DNA of 64,000 nucleotides from DVEG01 sp964405435 (GTDB lineage Bacteria > Cyanobacteriota > Cyanobacteriia > Cyanobacteriales > Oscillatoriaceae). The stretch spans positions 40,275 to 104,274 of the forward strand of contig CAYOOD010000015.1 of the NCBI GenBank assembly GCA_964405435.1, written 5' to 3'. The translations under genes were made by a program, and so were the position numbers. Under the pieces are notes generated by a model. That model searched no databases and was not told the DNA's origin. It saw nothing but the letters and a program-made list of their open reading frames with translations. Each line of letters opens with the position of its first letter. Within the stretch, counting starts at the first letter, position 1. Below, in pieces: positions 55,535 through 64,000 of this stretch.

Positions 55535-55662
55535 CCGGGGGTTTAAACCCCCGGCTAATAGCGAAAGTCCTCTAAAGAGGACTAAAAAGCTGTTGTCTGG
55601 TTGTCTGGTTGTCTGGTTCCCAGGCTCAGCCTGGGAACCCAAAGCGGGAGGCTCTGCCTCCC
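55535..55662. repeat. nested palindromes in the sensor-VWA spacer
   Basis: Four hairpins in a row: the 20-nt palindrome ccgggggtttaaacccccgg (55535-55554), agtcctct/agaggact (55566-55583), ggttcccaggct/agcctgggaacc (55615-55639) and gggaggc/gcctccc (55646-55662), with three ttgtctgg tandem units at about 55592-55617. Typical dispersed cyanobacterial repeat DNA. Confidence 0.8.
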
Positions 55663-55771
55663 AATCGCTGACAAAGGTGCAAGATATCGGGGAGTTTTTT
55701 TAATATTATATTTTGAATTTACAGGCTATCTACGCTTTAAAATTTAAAATCAAAAGTCAAAACTCTAAAAT

Positions 55772-56665
55772 ATGCGTTCTCGTCGCAGTCTGTGGCTGTA
55801 TCCACTGTTTCAAGTTCCGTTAATGTGTCTGGCGGGCTGTTTGATAGCAGCAGCGCTGTTTTGGCTGTTAGGATTGGGAAGACCGAGTGTTGCCGTCGCG
55901 ATCGCCCTCGATCTGAGCAACAGCACCTACGCCCCGCAGCCCTTCAACGCTCCGGGCACGGTTTTATATCAGGAAGTCCGAGCCGTCGAGTCGTATCTCG
56001 ACAAAAACGCCGACTTGCTGAAAGTTCCCAACCAGATTCAGGTATTTGGATTTGCGGGAATCGTGCTGCCGCTGACGAATTCTTTCCAAACTGACAGCCA
56101 GCAGATAAAAATCGAGCTAAACCAGGCATTGAAAAATCCCAACATCCCCCAGCGCATAGCTCCGGGTTCGACGGATATTAACTTAGCGATTCAGGAAAGC
56201 ACCAACGCCCTCATCGGCATTCAGGATCGCTGCCGCGAGTTGCTGCTGGTGACGGATGGCGCGGCTCCGGTTGACGCCAGAATTATCGCCGAGGCGGCAG
56301 AGCGAAAAGTGCGGATTAATGCGGTGGTGGTAGGAAATGAAGCGCCTGCCTTGCAAGCGGCTGCGATCGCCACGCGCGGCATTTACCTCGGACAGGTGAA
56401 CAATCTCGAAGAGTTATTTTCGCAAAGATTTTTCACCCGTTTTAATAGTAACATCAAATGGATTATTTTCTGGTTGGGGGCTGCCTGGGTTTCGCTGATG
56501 TGGATGCTTACCCTGCCCCTCGATCGCTGGATTTTTCAGGGTTTGATGAAACAGGAGATGCCCGTAGCCGGTCGCCTCGCCCTGGGAAATGCTTTTTTTT
56601 GGAGCGTGCTGATTCCTATCTTGGTTTGGAAATTGTTTGGGTTGCCGTTTGGTTCGTCGTGTTGA
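55772..56665 (+). CDS. membrane protein with von Willebrand factor A domain
   Basis: 297 residues. One N-terminal membrane helix (about 14-35) precedes a VWA domain (about 42-215) with a complete MIDAS: Asp47/Ser49/Ser51 in DLSNST, Thr134 in GSTDI and Asp162 in LVTDG. Two C-terminal membrane helices (about 227-246 and 268-290) follow. VWA domains with MIDAS bind protein partners through a metal. It lies 78 bases before the tubulin-like gene on the same strand and after the sensor gene, so an assembly of all three at the membrane is plausible (inference). Confidence 0.92.
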   Translation: MRSRRSLWLYPLFQVPLMCLAGCLIAAALFWLLGLGRPSVAVAIALDLSNSTYAPQPFNAPGTVLYQEVRAVESYLDKNADLLKVPNQIQVFGFAGIVLPLTNSFQTDSQQIKIELNQALKNPNIPQRIAPGSTDINLAIQESTNALIGIQDRCRELLLVTDGAAPVDARIIAEAAERKVRINAVVVGNEAPALQAAAIATRGIYLGQVNNLEELFSQRFFTRFNSNIKWIIFWLGAAWVSLMWMLTLPLDRWIFQGLMKQEMPVAGRLALGNAFFWSVLIPILVWKLFGLPFGSSC

Positions 56666-56743
56666 GAAGTCGAGCGGGGCGATCGCTCTCGGCAACGGCC
56701 CCGGAGCAGTCGTGCTAAAATGTGAAATCAAAAGGAGAATTTT

Positions 56744-59700
56744 ATGGCACCAGTCGAAGAAAAAAGCATGGTGCCCACCGTATTAGTGGGCGTCGGCGGA
56801 ACCGGACACGAAGTTCTCTCGCGGGTGCGGCGATTGGTTGAGGAAACTTACGGGAGTTTGAAGAATTTCCCGATTATAAGTTTCTTAATCATCGACACCG
56901 ATAAGGAATATAAAGTGAGCAACCCGGGGGCGGCGGGTTCTCTCTTTAAAGACCACGAAAAATACTGGGCAAGTGTCAGCGGGCGGCAAGTCCGGGACAT
57001 GATGGCCAATATGCAGAATTATCCCTGGATTGAGAGCTGGTTTCCGCGAGAGTTGGAACGAAATATCAGCGCGATCGAGGCAGGAGCGGGACAGATTCGC
57101 GGTTGCGGTCGCTTTGCCTTTTTCTGCAATTATCATAACATCCAGAGAGCGTTCGAGCAAGCCAGCGATCGCGTCAAAGGGCACGAAAATTTAATGCTCG
57201 GCAAATACGGCATTAAGGCGAGCAGCACGAGCTTGAATGTCTTTGTCGTCGGTTCGCTGTCGGGGGGAACTGGCAGCGGAATGCTGATAGATATCGGCTA
57301 TTGCGTGCGGCACTGGCTGAAAGGGCAAGCGAGTCCGCTGGTAACGGCAATTGTGCCGATGCCGAACGCTTTCGCGGGGATAAATGTCGGCGATCGCGTC
57401 TTGGCAAACGGCTACGCGGCGATGATGGAATTGAGCTATTTTTCCGATTACCGCACCGAATACGTCGCCCAATACAGCAGCAGCTTGACTGACGAAGTGC
57501 GGGAAAAGCGCCCTCCCTTTGATTTTACCTATTTAGTCGGCACGAAAAACGGCGAGAGTGAATTTAACCTCGACCAAATGCGGGAGATGATGGCGCAAAA
57601 CATCTTTCTGGATTTGACTTCAGATTTTGCCCCCCACAAGCGCTCTATTCGGGATAATATAAAAGCAGCCTGGGCGTCTCAAGACCCCGGCGGGCGCGGA
57701 TTTCCCAAGAATTTTATGAGCTTCGGGCTGTCGGCGATAGAAATTCCCATTGCCCAGATTCGCGCCTCGTTGAGCGATCGCCTCGCCGCTGATTTTATCG
57801 GCTGGTGGATGAACGATCGCGTGCAGCTTCCGCCGCAGATGCTGGAATTAGTGCAGAATGACATGCTCAAGCGGATGCGCCTGACAGAGAGCGAACTAAT
57901 CGCCGATTTATCGGCAGCAGGCGACAAGTCGTATTTAACAGAAATTGCCAACTGGGTGAATGGCATCCGCAACGAAATCTCTAAAGACAACTTGCTGGAA
58001 TGCACCCAACAAGGCGTCAACGTCATCGGCGCAGAACGCGGCAAAATTCTGAAATTTACAGACGAGTATTTGCAGCCCAAAGTACAGGAATACCGCGACA
58101 GCCACCTGCGGGAACTGAGCCCAGACGAGCGATTGCACGGCGATTTCTTGCAAAAGATGTACGACAACCGCAATCGCATCGTGCAGCAAGGGCGGCGCTC
58201 CCTAGAAGAGGAATTTTACAGGATTCTGGAAGACCGCAATCGCGGGCCAAAATTTGCCGATGCCTTCGTCACAACCGTGCGGCAAATTTTCACGTCAGCA
58301 GCAGAAAAATTTCGCCGCGATTCCGAGAAAGTCTGGCAGCCGAACGAAACGAACCGACAGAAGCAGTACGAACAAGCGCTGCAAGATATCGTCCACTTTA
58401 AAGACAAGTTTGGCATCTCGAAACAGGCGCAGATGGAGGAGTATTCCGACAAAGCGCTCGTCGGGTTAGAGGGAAGTTTAATCGCTACAATTCAGCGCAA
58501 GGCGCGATTTTTGGGCTTAGAAGTGATTGCCCGACTGCAAGAACACCTGAGCGAATTGGAGCGGCGATTAGCGCGGTTGAATCAGAAATTGCGGCAAGCG
58601 CGGGATTATTTCCAAGAACAAGCAGACAGGCAGGCTGAGAGTGCGGATGCTTTAATTATTAACGGGATTAAACTGTACGATCGCCAAGAATTGAACGGGC
58701 TGTATCAGGATTTGCTGGAACAGCAGGCAGGCGCGACCGAGGGAAGCAAGAGCCGATACGAGTTAGGATTGGACGGGTTGTGCAGCAATTTGTCAGTACA
58801 AGTGCTGGCAGACGCGAGCCCGCTGTGGAAGCAAAATCGCGCGGTAGACGAAGTGATGCGGTTGTTTGACGTGACGCAACTCGCAGACGTGCAGGATGAC
58901 GATTTTCTGGGGATTGTGGCAGAAAAGGCGGGTTACGCGATCGCAACGGCACCGGAAAGCAGCCGCTTGAAGCGAGAATTAGCAGCGTGCGATCGCATTT
59001 TCAAAGTGTTCAACAATGACGAAACCGTCATCCGCGATCGCATTCGCATTGCTCACAGCAAGTCAAAACCGCTGATTTTACTGTCTCAAGCCGTAATGAC
59101 GGGTAAAGATGCCGGATTTACTCCTGCTCTAAATAGCAAAGTTGCCGTCGTAGGCGGGCGCAACGCCACCGATCCCGCTGCCATCAAACTATTACCTTTA
59201 TTGCAAGAACGGGTGGGCAGCAGCGACGCAATTACGCCCCTGGGAGAAGCCGAACGCCACCGGGTTGTCTTCGTGCAAGAGACGGGCGGATTTTCCCTGC
59301 GCTCCATCGACGGGATGCCGGAATTGCGACACTCCTACCAAGATTGGAAGGGGCAAACCATTGAGGCAAAACGGGCGCAATTGCGGGGAGAAAGCAAAGA
59401 TCCGCCGATTCCGGTACACATTCAGAAAGAGCCGCCATTTTGGGATATTTTCCCAGAAAACGCGGAAATTTTCAAGCTGGTAGTGCTGGCGCGATCGCTG
59501 AAAGTTTTGCGAATCGAGGAGAACCGCCAAACCAAAGAGAACGTCATCCGCTACACCCGAAAAACTGCGATCGGCACCGAGAATGTCGATATTGCCGCCA
59601 GTTGGGAAGAAGCGGTGCAAGTGCTGGAAGTGCTCGCCTGCCGCCCCGACAAAGAAGAAGTTCAGCGTCAGGTAACGGCGAAATTCACGGCTGCCGAAAC

Positions 59701-60022
59701 TGCCGAGCAAAAACACTCGCTCTACAGTCAGTTTATCGCGTACTTGCAGCAGCGACAAGTAGAATTAGAGAAAGAAGGAGGAACGGATAGTTTGAATTAC
59801 AAGCGCGAGGCGAAAATCCTACAAGATACCATTGAGGCGTATAAATTGCACGTCGCCGGTTCGCCCGTTCCCGCTGCGGATGCACCGACGAAGTTAGTTT
59901 CGCCGCCTGCGAGTGCCGCAGCGCCTCAAGCGCACATTTTCTGCACCCATTGCGGCACGAAGAATCCGGCGAATTCTAAGTTTTGCTTCAAGTGCGGCAC
60001 GAAATTGGCGCAGTTGAGTTAA
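56744..60022 (+). CDS. tubulin-like GTPase with C-terminal zinc ribbon
   Basis: 1092 residues. The first about 330 residues form a Tubulin_2-type GTPase domain: N-terminal Gly-rich loop VGVGGTGHEVLSRVRR (15-30) and the tubulin/FtsZ signature GSLSGGTGSGM (170-180). A long, charged helical region (about 340-1040) includes coiled coils (LERRLARLNQKLRQARDYFQ). A C-terminal zinc ribbon has Cys1067, Cys1070, Cys1081 and Cys1084 (CTHCGT, CFKCGT). Such proteins are uncharacterised; some are thought to polymerise or act as scaffolds. There is a good aggagaa site before the ATG. It is the core of a cluster with a sensor, a VWA protein and an FHA-ABC transporter. Confidence 0.92.
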   Translation: MAPVEEKSMVPTVLVGVGGTGHEVLSRVRRLVEETYGSLKNFPIISFLIIDTDKEYKVSNPGAAGSLFKDHEKYWASVSGRQVRDMMANMQNYPWIESWFPRELERNISAIEAGAGQIRGCGRFAFFCNYHNIQRAFEQASDRVKGHENLMLGKYGIKASSTSLNVFVVGSLSGGTGSGMLIDIGYCVRHWLKGQASPLVTAIVPMPNAFAGINVGDRVLANGYAAMMELSYFSDYRTEYVAQYSSSLTDEVREKRPPFDFTYLVGTKNGESEFNLDQMREMMAQNIFLDLTSDFAPHKRSIRDNIKAAWASQDPGGRGFPKNFMSFGLSAIEIPIAQIRASLSDRLAADFIGWWMNDRVQLPPQMLELVQNDMLKRMRLTESELIADLSAAGDKSYLTEIANWVNGIRNEISKDNLLECTQQGVNVIGAERGKILKFTDEYLQPKVQEYRDSHLRELSPDERLHGDFLQKMYDNRNRIVQQGRRSLEEEFYRILEDRNRGPKFADAFVTTVRQIFTSAAEKFRRDSEKVWQPNETNRQKQYEQALQDIVHFKDKFGISKQAQMEEYSDKALVGLEGSLIATIQRKARFLGLEVIARLQEHLSELERRLARLNQKLRQARDYFQEQADRQAESADALIINGIKLYDRQELNGLYQDLLEQQAGATEGSKSRYELGLDGLCSNLSVQVLADASPLWKQNRAVDEVMRLFDVTQLADVQDDDFLGIVAEKAGYAIATAPESSRLKRELAACDRIFKVFNNDETVIRDRIRIAHSKSKPLILLSQAVMTGKDAGFTPALNSKVAVVGGRNATDPAAIKLLPLLQERVGSSDAITPLGEAERHRVVFVQETGGFSLRSIDGMPELRHSYQDWKGQTIEAKRAQLRGESKDPPIPVHIQKEPPFWDIFPENAEIFKLVVLARSLKVLRIEENRQTKENVIRYTRKTAIGTENVDIAASWEEAVQVLEVLACRPDKEEVQRQVTAKFTAAETAEQKHSLYSQFIAYLQQRQVELEKEGGTDSLNYKREAKILQDTIEAYKLHVAGSPVPAADAPTKLVSPPASAAAPQAHIFCTHCGTKNPANSKFCFKCGTKLAQLS

Positions 60023-60277
60023 CCGTTTTAATTTCACAAGCAACCTGTAGGGGCGGTGCCCCCCGTGCCCGCCCCTCGCTCCTCTATCGCCCTCTTATTC
60101 GCCTTTTTGTCTGAGTGAAATTGTGGAATTTGCTCTGCAGTTAAAATAAAAACTTTTCTATCCTATCAGATGGCAATAGATTCACCTAACTTGCGATGAC
60201 GCTCTATCGCTTCTGCCAAAGATTTTGCCTGGTAAGATGCGATCGCACTTCAGCGTATATCCCATCAAGCGATCGCG

Positions 60278-60853
60278 CTACGCCTCAATACCAGGTACTT
60301 TTCGATAAATGTCTGCGATCGCGCACCTGAAATCCACACTGGCAAAGTACACCTCATCCCCTACCCCGTAAGTTTGCGAACTCCAAACCCCTTCCTCATT
60401 GAGGCGGAAACACTCCACGCTCATCTGAGTTTGGCTGACTAGAACGTATTCTCGCAAGCTTTGCGAGGTTTGGTAGTCGGCAAATTTGTCGCCCCTGTCA
60501 AAAGCCCCTGTAGAAGGAGATAGCACCTCAATAATCAAGGAAGGATAGAGAATGAAATCAGCAGTCGAATTGGTATCCCGTTCGTCACAAGTGACTGCCA
60601 CGTCGGGATAGTAATAGCAATCAGCTTCCTCCAGCCGGACTTTCGTATCGGACATGAAAACGCTACAGGGACTCTCTAGAAGGTGGGCAGTCAGTAGCCC
60701 AGCTAATTTCAGAGAGATGAGAACGTGAGGGTTCTTGGCTCCTACCATTGCATAGACGTGCCCGCGCCTGTACTCGTGCTTGATGGGGCTTTGCCGCTCA
60801 CCTTCTAGGTAATCTTCTGGGGAAATGTAGAATTTTTTGGGGGTGACACTCAT
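60278..60853 (-). CDS. Uma2 family (DUF820) PD-(D/E)XK nuclease-like protein
   Basis: 191 residues. Typical Uma2 features are SPEDYLEGERQSPIKHEYRRG, YPDVAVTCDERD (catalytic Asp region), LIIEVLSPSTGAFDRGDK (catalytic Glu-x-Leu motif) and a C-terminal DFRCAIADIY. The family is greatly expanded in cyanobacteria with no proven role. It is convergent with the cluster genes and is probably an unrelated insertion between them. Confidence 0.92.
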   Translation of the reverse strand: MSVTPKKFYISPEDYLEGERQSPIKHEYRRGHVYAMVGAKNPHVLISLKLAGLLTAHLLESPCSVFMSDTKVRLEEADCYYYPDVAVTCDERDTNSTADFILYPSLIIEVLSPSTGAFDRGDKFADYQTSQSLREYVLVSQTQMSVECFRLNEEGVWSSQTYGVGDEVYFASVDFRCAIADIYRKVPGIEA

Positions 60854-61053
60854 TGAGGTAAAGCTCCGTTGACTTTCTCTTTCTATATTATACTTGAAAG
60901 GAGCGATGGTGGAGGCGGCAGTGCAGCCTGCGTTAAAAAGGTGGCCAGCCCGCCCCTCTGAATTGCCAAAAATTGTAAAGATTATCTTTAACTTTTGCCG
61001 CCACTAAATATGCGAAAACAAGAGTATAATTGAGAAAGTTTTCCTGTAAAAAT

Positions 61054-61530
61054 ATGGTTCAATACACGCTCGCTCAATCTCCTGATGTTATCTTGACTGT
61101 CCCTGGGAAAGATTCCCCCAAAGCCCGCGAGAAAGCGATGGATCAGCTCGTCGAGTTGATGGATGAGGGGAAGCTCAAAACTGACCTTTCCGAAGGATTC
61201 GGCCCCAACCAGTTTATAGAAGTGAAAGAACCGGAATTAATTGCAGACGGCGAAGATCCCGTTACTCAGGCGGTGCAAATTCTCAGCAGTTTGGTGACGC
61301 TCAAACTGAAGCTCGAACAAGCCCGCGCTGAAGCGCTGAAAGTCCGCGATCAAATCGACGTTCTGTTTACAGACAAACCCGTCAGCGAGGAGGAACTCTC
61401 GAACATCAAAGAGGGGTTTAAGGTATTCAAAACTTTCGCGCAGGCAAACCAGCGCTATCAGGAAGCCAGAGCCCAAGCTGAGGACGCTCGCGCGGTTCTC
61501 GACAAAGCCCTGCAATCTCCCATCACTTGA
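61054..61530 (+). CDS. coiled-coil hypothetical protein
   Basis: 158 residues from the ATG at 61054; a TTG at 61030 would add eight. The first 65 residues are mixed (LTVPGKDSPKAREKAMDQLV, FGPNQFIEVKEPE). The remainder is helical (VTLKLKLEQARAEALKVRDQ) with two heptad stretches. It is soluble. I do not recognise a family. It lies between the tubulin-like gene and the FHA-ABC gene on the same strand, so it could be a small scaffold partner (inference). Confidence 0.75.
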   Translation: MVQYTLAQSPDVILTVPGKDSPKAREKAMDQLVELMDEGKLKTDLSEGFGPNQFIEVKEPELIADGEDPVTQAVQILSSLVTLKLKLEQARAEALKVRDQIDVLFTDKPVSEEELSNIKEGFKVFKTFAQANQRYQEARAQAEDARAVLDKALQSPIT

Positions 61531-61562
61531 CGCCCGAAGAGCGATCGCGCCTGGAGTTCGGA

Positions 61563-61629
61563 GGGCGAAGCATTCGGATTATAAATTATCGGTTTTAACC
61601 GCTACATTCTTCGCCCGAATGCTTCGCCC
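61563..61629. repeat. 67-bp palindromic element, copy 2
   Basis: gggcgaagcattcgg (61563-61577) pairs perfectly over 15 bp with ccgaatgcttcgccc (61615-61629), with an inner cggtt/aaccg stem. It is the partner of 30297-30363, equal in length. Confidence 0.82.
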
Positions 61630-61689
61630 CTACATAATTGCCCCTTACTTCTCCAAATCTCTCAATGCCGGCTCACCATCCCTAAATCG

Positions 61690-63966
61690 ATGACCAATAA
61701 AACTGGCAAAACTACCGTTGTCGGAACGGAACCCTACATCGTCCTCAACAAGCAAGGTCAACTGCTTCGGTTCAAACTCAGCCGAGATAATTATAAATTA
61801 GGGCGCGATCGCGACTGGTCAGATCTCGACATTCCCCCCGACTGGGAAGTCATCTCCCGCCACCACGCCATCCTGCGCAAAGAAGGCGAAGACTACCGCA
61901 TCTTCGACGGCGACGGGCAGCATCCGAGTACCAACGGAATTTTTCTCAACCACGCCCGCATCAACGCCGCGCGGGGGTATCTCCTGCAAAATGGCGCTCA
62001 GTTGGAAATCGGACAAGACCCCCAAAATCACATTCTCCTCACCTATTTTAATCCTCTCTATGGCGTGCCAACTGCAGCACCGAGCAAGCAGCGACTTTCT
62101 TTAAAACAACTCCAAGAATGGCCGATCGAACTCGGACGCGAACCCACTCCCGATCGCTATTCTTCTATAAAACTCGACGCTCCAACTGTTTCTCGCATTC
62201 ACGCCACTATTTCCCCGACACAAAACGGTTACGTTCTTACAGATCGAAGCACCCCCGGCACCTTCGTCAACGGGCAGCGCATTTCTGCACCTGCTCTATT
62301 GCGCGACGGCGATACGATTCGCATTGGGCCATTTACTTTACTGTTCCGCAACGAAACCCTAGAAGTCTTCGATCGCGGCAATCAAATTCGCTTGGATGCC
62401 GAAAATTTGCTGCGCGTCGTCAAAGACGAAAAAGGCCAAGATAAAATCATCCTGAATCGTGTCTCTCTCGCTATAGAACCCGGTCAATTTGTCGCCTTAG
62501 TCGGTGGCAGCGGCACGGGCAAGTCTACCCTGCTAAAAACGCTTTTGGGCATTCTCCCCACTACCAGCGGCAGTGTCTTTCTCAATGGAGAAGATTTGCG
62601 GCAGCACTTCGACAGCTACCGGGCTCAAATTGGCTATGTTCCGCAAGATGACATCGTGCATCCCGATTTAACGGTTGAGGAAGTGCTCAGTTATGCCTGC
62701 AAGTTGCGATTGCCGCCCGATACTGACGCGAATCAAGTAGTGCAGAAAACCTTGCAGCAAGTCAAGCTGGATTCTGTAAGAAATAACTTCGTCCACAAAC
62801 TCAGTGGGGGGCAGCGCAAGCGCGTCAGCATCGGCGTGGAATTGCTCGCCGATCCGAAATTATTCTTTCTAGACGAGCCGACTTCGGGTTTAGATCCGGG
62901 GCTGGATAAAGAGATAATGCTGTTGCTGCGGGAACTGGCAAATCAGGGGCGCACGATCGTGCTGGTGACGCACGCAACTGCGAATATAGAGGCGTGCGAT
63001 CGCGTGGCTTTTATGGGCAGGGGCGGCTATCTCTGCTATTATGGCCCTCCTAAAGAAGCGATGGACTTCTTCGAGATGCCCTCCCAAGATTTAAAATATT
63101 TCGCTGATATCTATATTAAACTAGAAAGCGGCAAGAATCAAGCTACATACTGGAGCGAAAAATATCTCAACTCAGCCGCCTGTCAATCTTACATCAAAGC
63201 GTCGCTTTCTCCTGGCAAAAGCAACAAAGTGGGTTCTGTTCCCGCCAAGGGAGCGGGAATTTCTCCCCTACAGCAATTATGGATACTCTCCGATCGCTAC
63301 TGGCGGTTAGTGAAGCGCGATCGCCGCTCTCTCGCCCTCGCATTGCTCACCGCTCCCCTTGGCATCGCGCTGATTACTTTAACCTTGCAGGGCAAAAATC
63401 CCCTTGCCAAACTCGATCCTCTGGAAGTCACCCAAGCGCCCTTAGCACTGCGGGTGCTATTTGTTTTTACTTGCGCCGCGATTTGGGTAGGGCTTTCCAG
63501 TTCCGTGCAAGAAATTGTCAAAGAATCGAGCATTTATGCCAGAGAGCGACTGGTGAATTTAGGCTTGTTTCCCTACCTCGGCTCTAAATTCCTCATCCGT
63601 GCGGGCTTGGCGCTTGTCCAAACTCTTTTAATGGTTCTGGTCATTTTAATAGGCTTTAAATCCCCGATTCCAGATTTAATCTCTTGGCCGATTGGATTGT
63701 ATATTACCACATTTTTAACCCTGCTGTCAACCCTGTGCATGGGATTAATGATATCAAGTTTTGTCAAAAATGAAAGTGAAGCGAATAATACTTTGCCGCT
63801 GATATTGCTGCCGCAAATTATATTCTCTGGCGTATTATTTAAATTAGAAGGATTGGCGGGCAAACTGTCTTGGCTGATGCTGAGTCGGTGGTCGGTTGGC
63901 GCTTATGGCGCTCTGGTGAATGTCAACGCAATGGTGCCGGAAGTTGCTGTTATACCAATTCTCTAA
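61690..63966 (+). CDS. FHA-FHA-ABC transporter (ABC-2 type), apparently truncated
   Basis: 758 residues. FHA 1 at about 35-118 (KLGRDRDWSD, VISRHHAIL, TNGIFLNH) and FHA 2 at about 145-222 (ELGREPTPDR, VSRIHATI, PGTFVNGQ) precede an ABC ATPase: Walker A GGSGTGKST (272-280), signature LSGGQRKR (371-378), Walker B LFFLDEPTSGLD, H-loop VTHAT. An ABC-2 membrane domain follows from about residue 560, with five or so helices. It stops right after VNVNAMVPEV, where related proteins usually continue with about 60 residues and a last helix, and the DNA after that looks non-coding. This is a G-type (WHITE-like) exporter arrangement with phosphothreonine control. The substrate is unknown. Confidence 0.9.
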   Translation: MTNKTGKTTVVGTEPYIVLNKQGQLLRFKLSRDNYKLGRDRDWSDLDIPPDWEVISRHHAILRKEGEDYRIFDGDGQHPSTNGIFLNHARINAARGYLLQNGAQLEIGQDPQNHILLTYFNPLYGVPTAAPSKQRLSLKQLQEWPIELGREPTPDRYSSIKLDAPTVSRIHATISPTQNGYVLTDRSTPGTFVNGQRISAPALLRDGDTIRIGPFTLLFRNETLEVFDRGNQIRLDAENLLRVVKDEKGQDKIILNRVSLAIEPGQFVALVGGSGTGKSTLLKTLLGILPTTSGSVFLNGEDLRQHFDSYRAQIGYVPQDDIVHPDLTVEEVLSYACKLRLPPDTDANQVVQKTLQQVKLDSVRNNFVHKLSGGQRKRVSIGVELLADPKLFFLDEPTSGLDPGLDKEIMLLLRELANQGRTIVLVTHATANIEACDRVAFMGRGGYLCYYGPPKEAMDFFEMPSQDLKYFADIYIKLESGKNQATYWSEKYLNSAACQSYIKASLSPGKSNKVGSVPAKGAGISPLQQLWILSDRYWRLVKRDRRSLALALLTAPLGIALITLTLQGKNPLAKLDPLEVTQAPLALRVLFVFTCAAIWVGLSSSVQEIVKESSIYARERLVNLGLFPYLGSKFLIRAGLALVQTLLMVLVILIGFKSPIPDLISWPIGLYITTFLTLLSTLCMGLMISSFVKNESEANNTLPLILLPQIIFSGVLFKLEGLAGKLSWLMLSRWSVGAYGALVNVNAMVPEVAVIPIL

Positions 63967-64000
63967 AATCCGGCTACAGATAAAGCTGATAAAATATCAT

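Noticed and set aside
60278..60853. Uma2 protein as a part of the tubulin-like cluster
   Set aside because: Opposite strand, and the family is spread through cyanobacterial genomes without fixed neighbours; more likely unrelated.

Overview
The window is chromosomal DNA of a gas-vacuolate, probably filamentous (Oscillatoriales-like) cyanobacterium. The evidence is the very frequent HIP1 octamer (gcgatcgc), an nblA gene, a cyanobacterial-type gas-vesicle cluster, an RRM-type Rbp, many cyanobacteria-only hypothetical proteins, and intergenic DNA full of short palindromes and tandem oligomers typical of the group. There is no phage, no IS transposase and no CRISPR array. Two runs of exactly 100 N (8267-8366, 36193-36292) are scaffold gaps, and each lies inside a Pro/Ala linker repeat.

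Layout. 0.2-4.4 kb: a small membrane protein, an FHA-PrsW membrane protease, a hypothetical protein and a CHAT-FHA protein. 5.2-7.4 kb: an RRM RNA-binding protein, anmK and a conserved hypothetical. 7.6-10.1 kb: a gapped pentapeptide-repeat protein and nblA. 10.7-16.1 kb: a minus-strand run with PP2C phosphatase, AarF/ABC1 kinase, a small coiled-coil protein and a membrane Ser/Thr kinase. 16.7-22.9 kb: secreted pentapeptide protein, ppk, sodB, SH3-domain protein and a 59-aa membrane ORF. 23.5-28.7 kb: hybrid histidine kinase, receiver-adenylate cyclase, ferredoxin-MBL hydrolase, folB. 28.8-33.9 kb: gas-vesicle genes gvpV (plus strand) and gvpA-C-N-J-K-F-G (minus strand). 34.4-45.9 kb: a giant secreted TPS-domain/repeat/CHAT protein and a second secreted CHAT protein. 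46.4-53.6 kb: class II fba, tRNA-Lys, aldose epimerase, CapA, two small hypotheticals and a frameshifted SMP-30 lipoprotein. 53.9-64.0 kb: a plus-strand cluster with a membrane-anchored substrate-binding-like sensor, a membrane VWA protein, a tubulin-like GTPase with a C-terminal zinc ribbon, a coiled-coil protein and an FHA-FHA-ABC transporter; one convergent Uma2 gene lies inside it.

The most interesting parts are the tubulin-like/VWA/sensor/FHA-ABC cluster (53.9-64 kb), the fusion of a two-partner-secretion adhesin to a caspase-like CHAT peptidase (34.4-44 kb) with its CHAT paralogue next door, and a domain shared by the C-termini of GvpC and GvpN. FHA and CHAT domains, a Ser/Thr kinase and a PP2C phosphatase all occur in one 64-kb stretch, which suggests phospho-threonine signalling; a direct link between them is inference. 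At least three dispersed palindromic repeat families are present, one of them a 96-104 bp MITE-like element with terminal inverted repeats.
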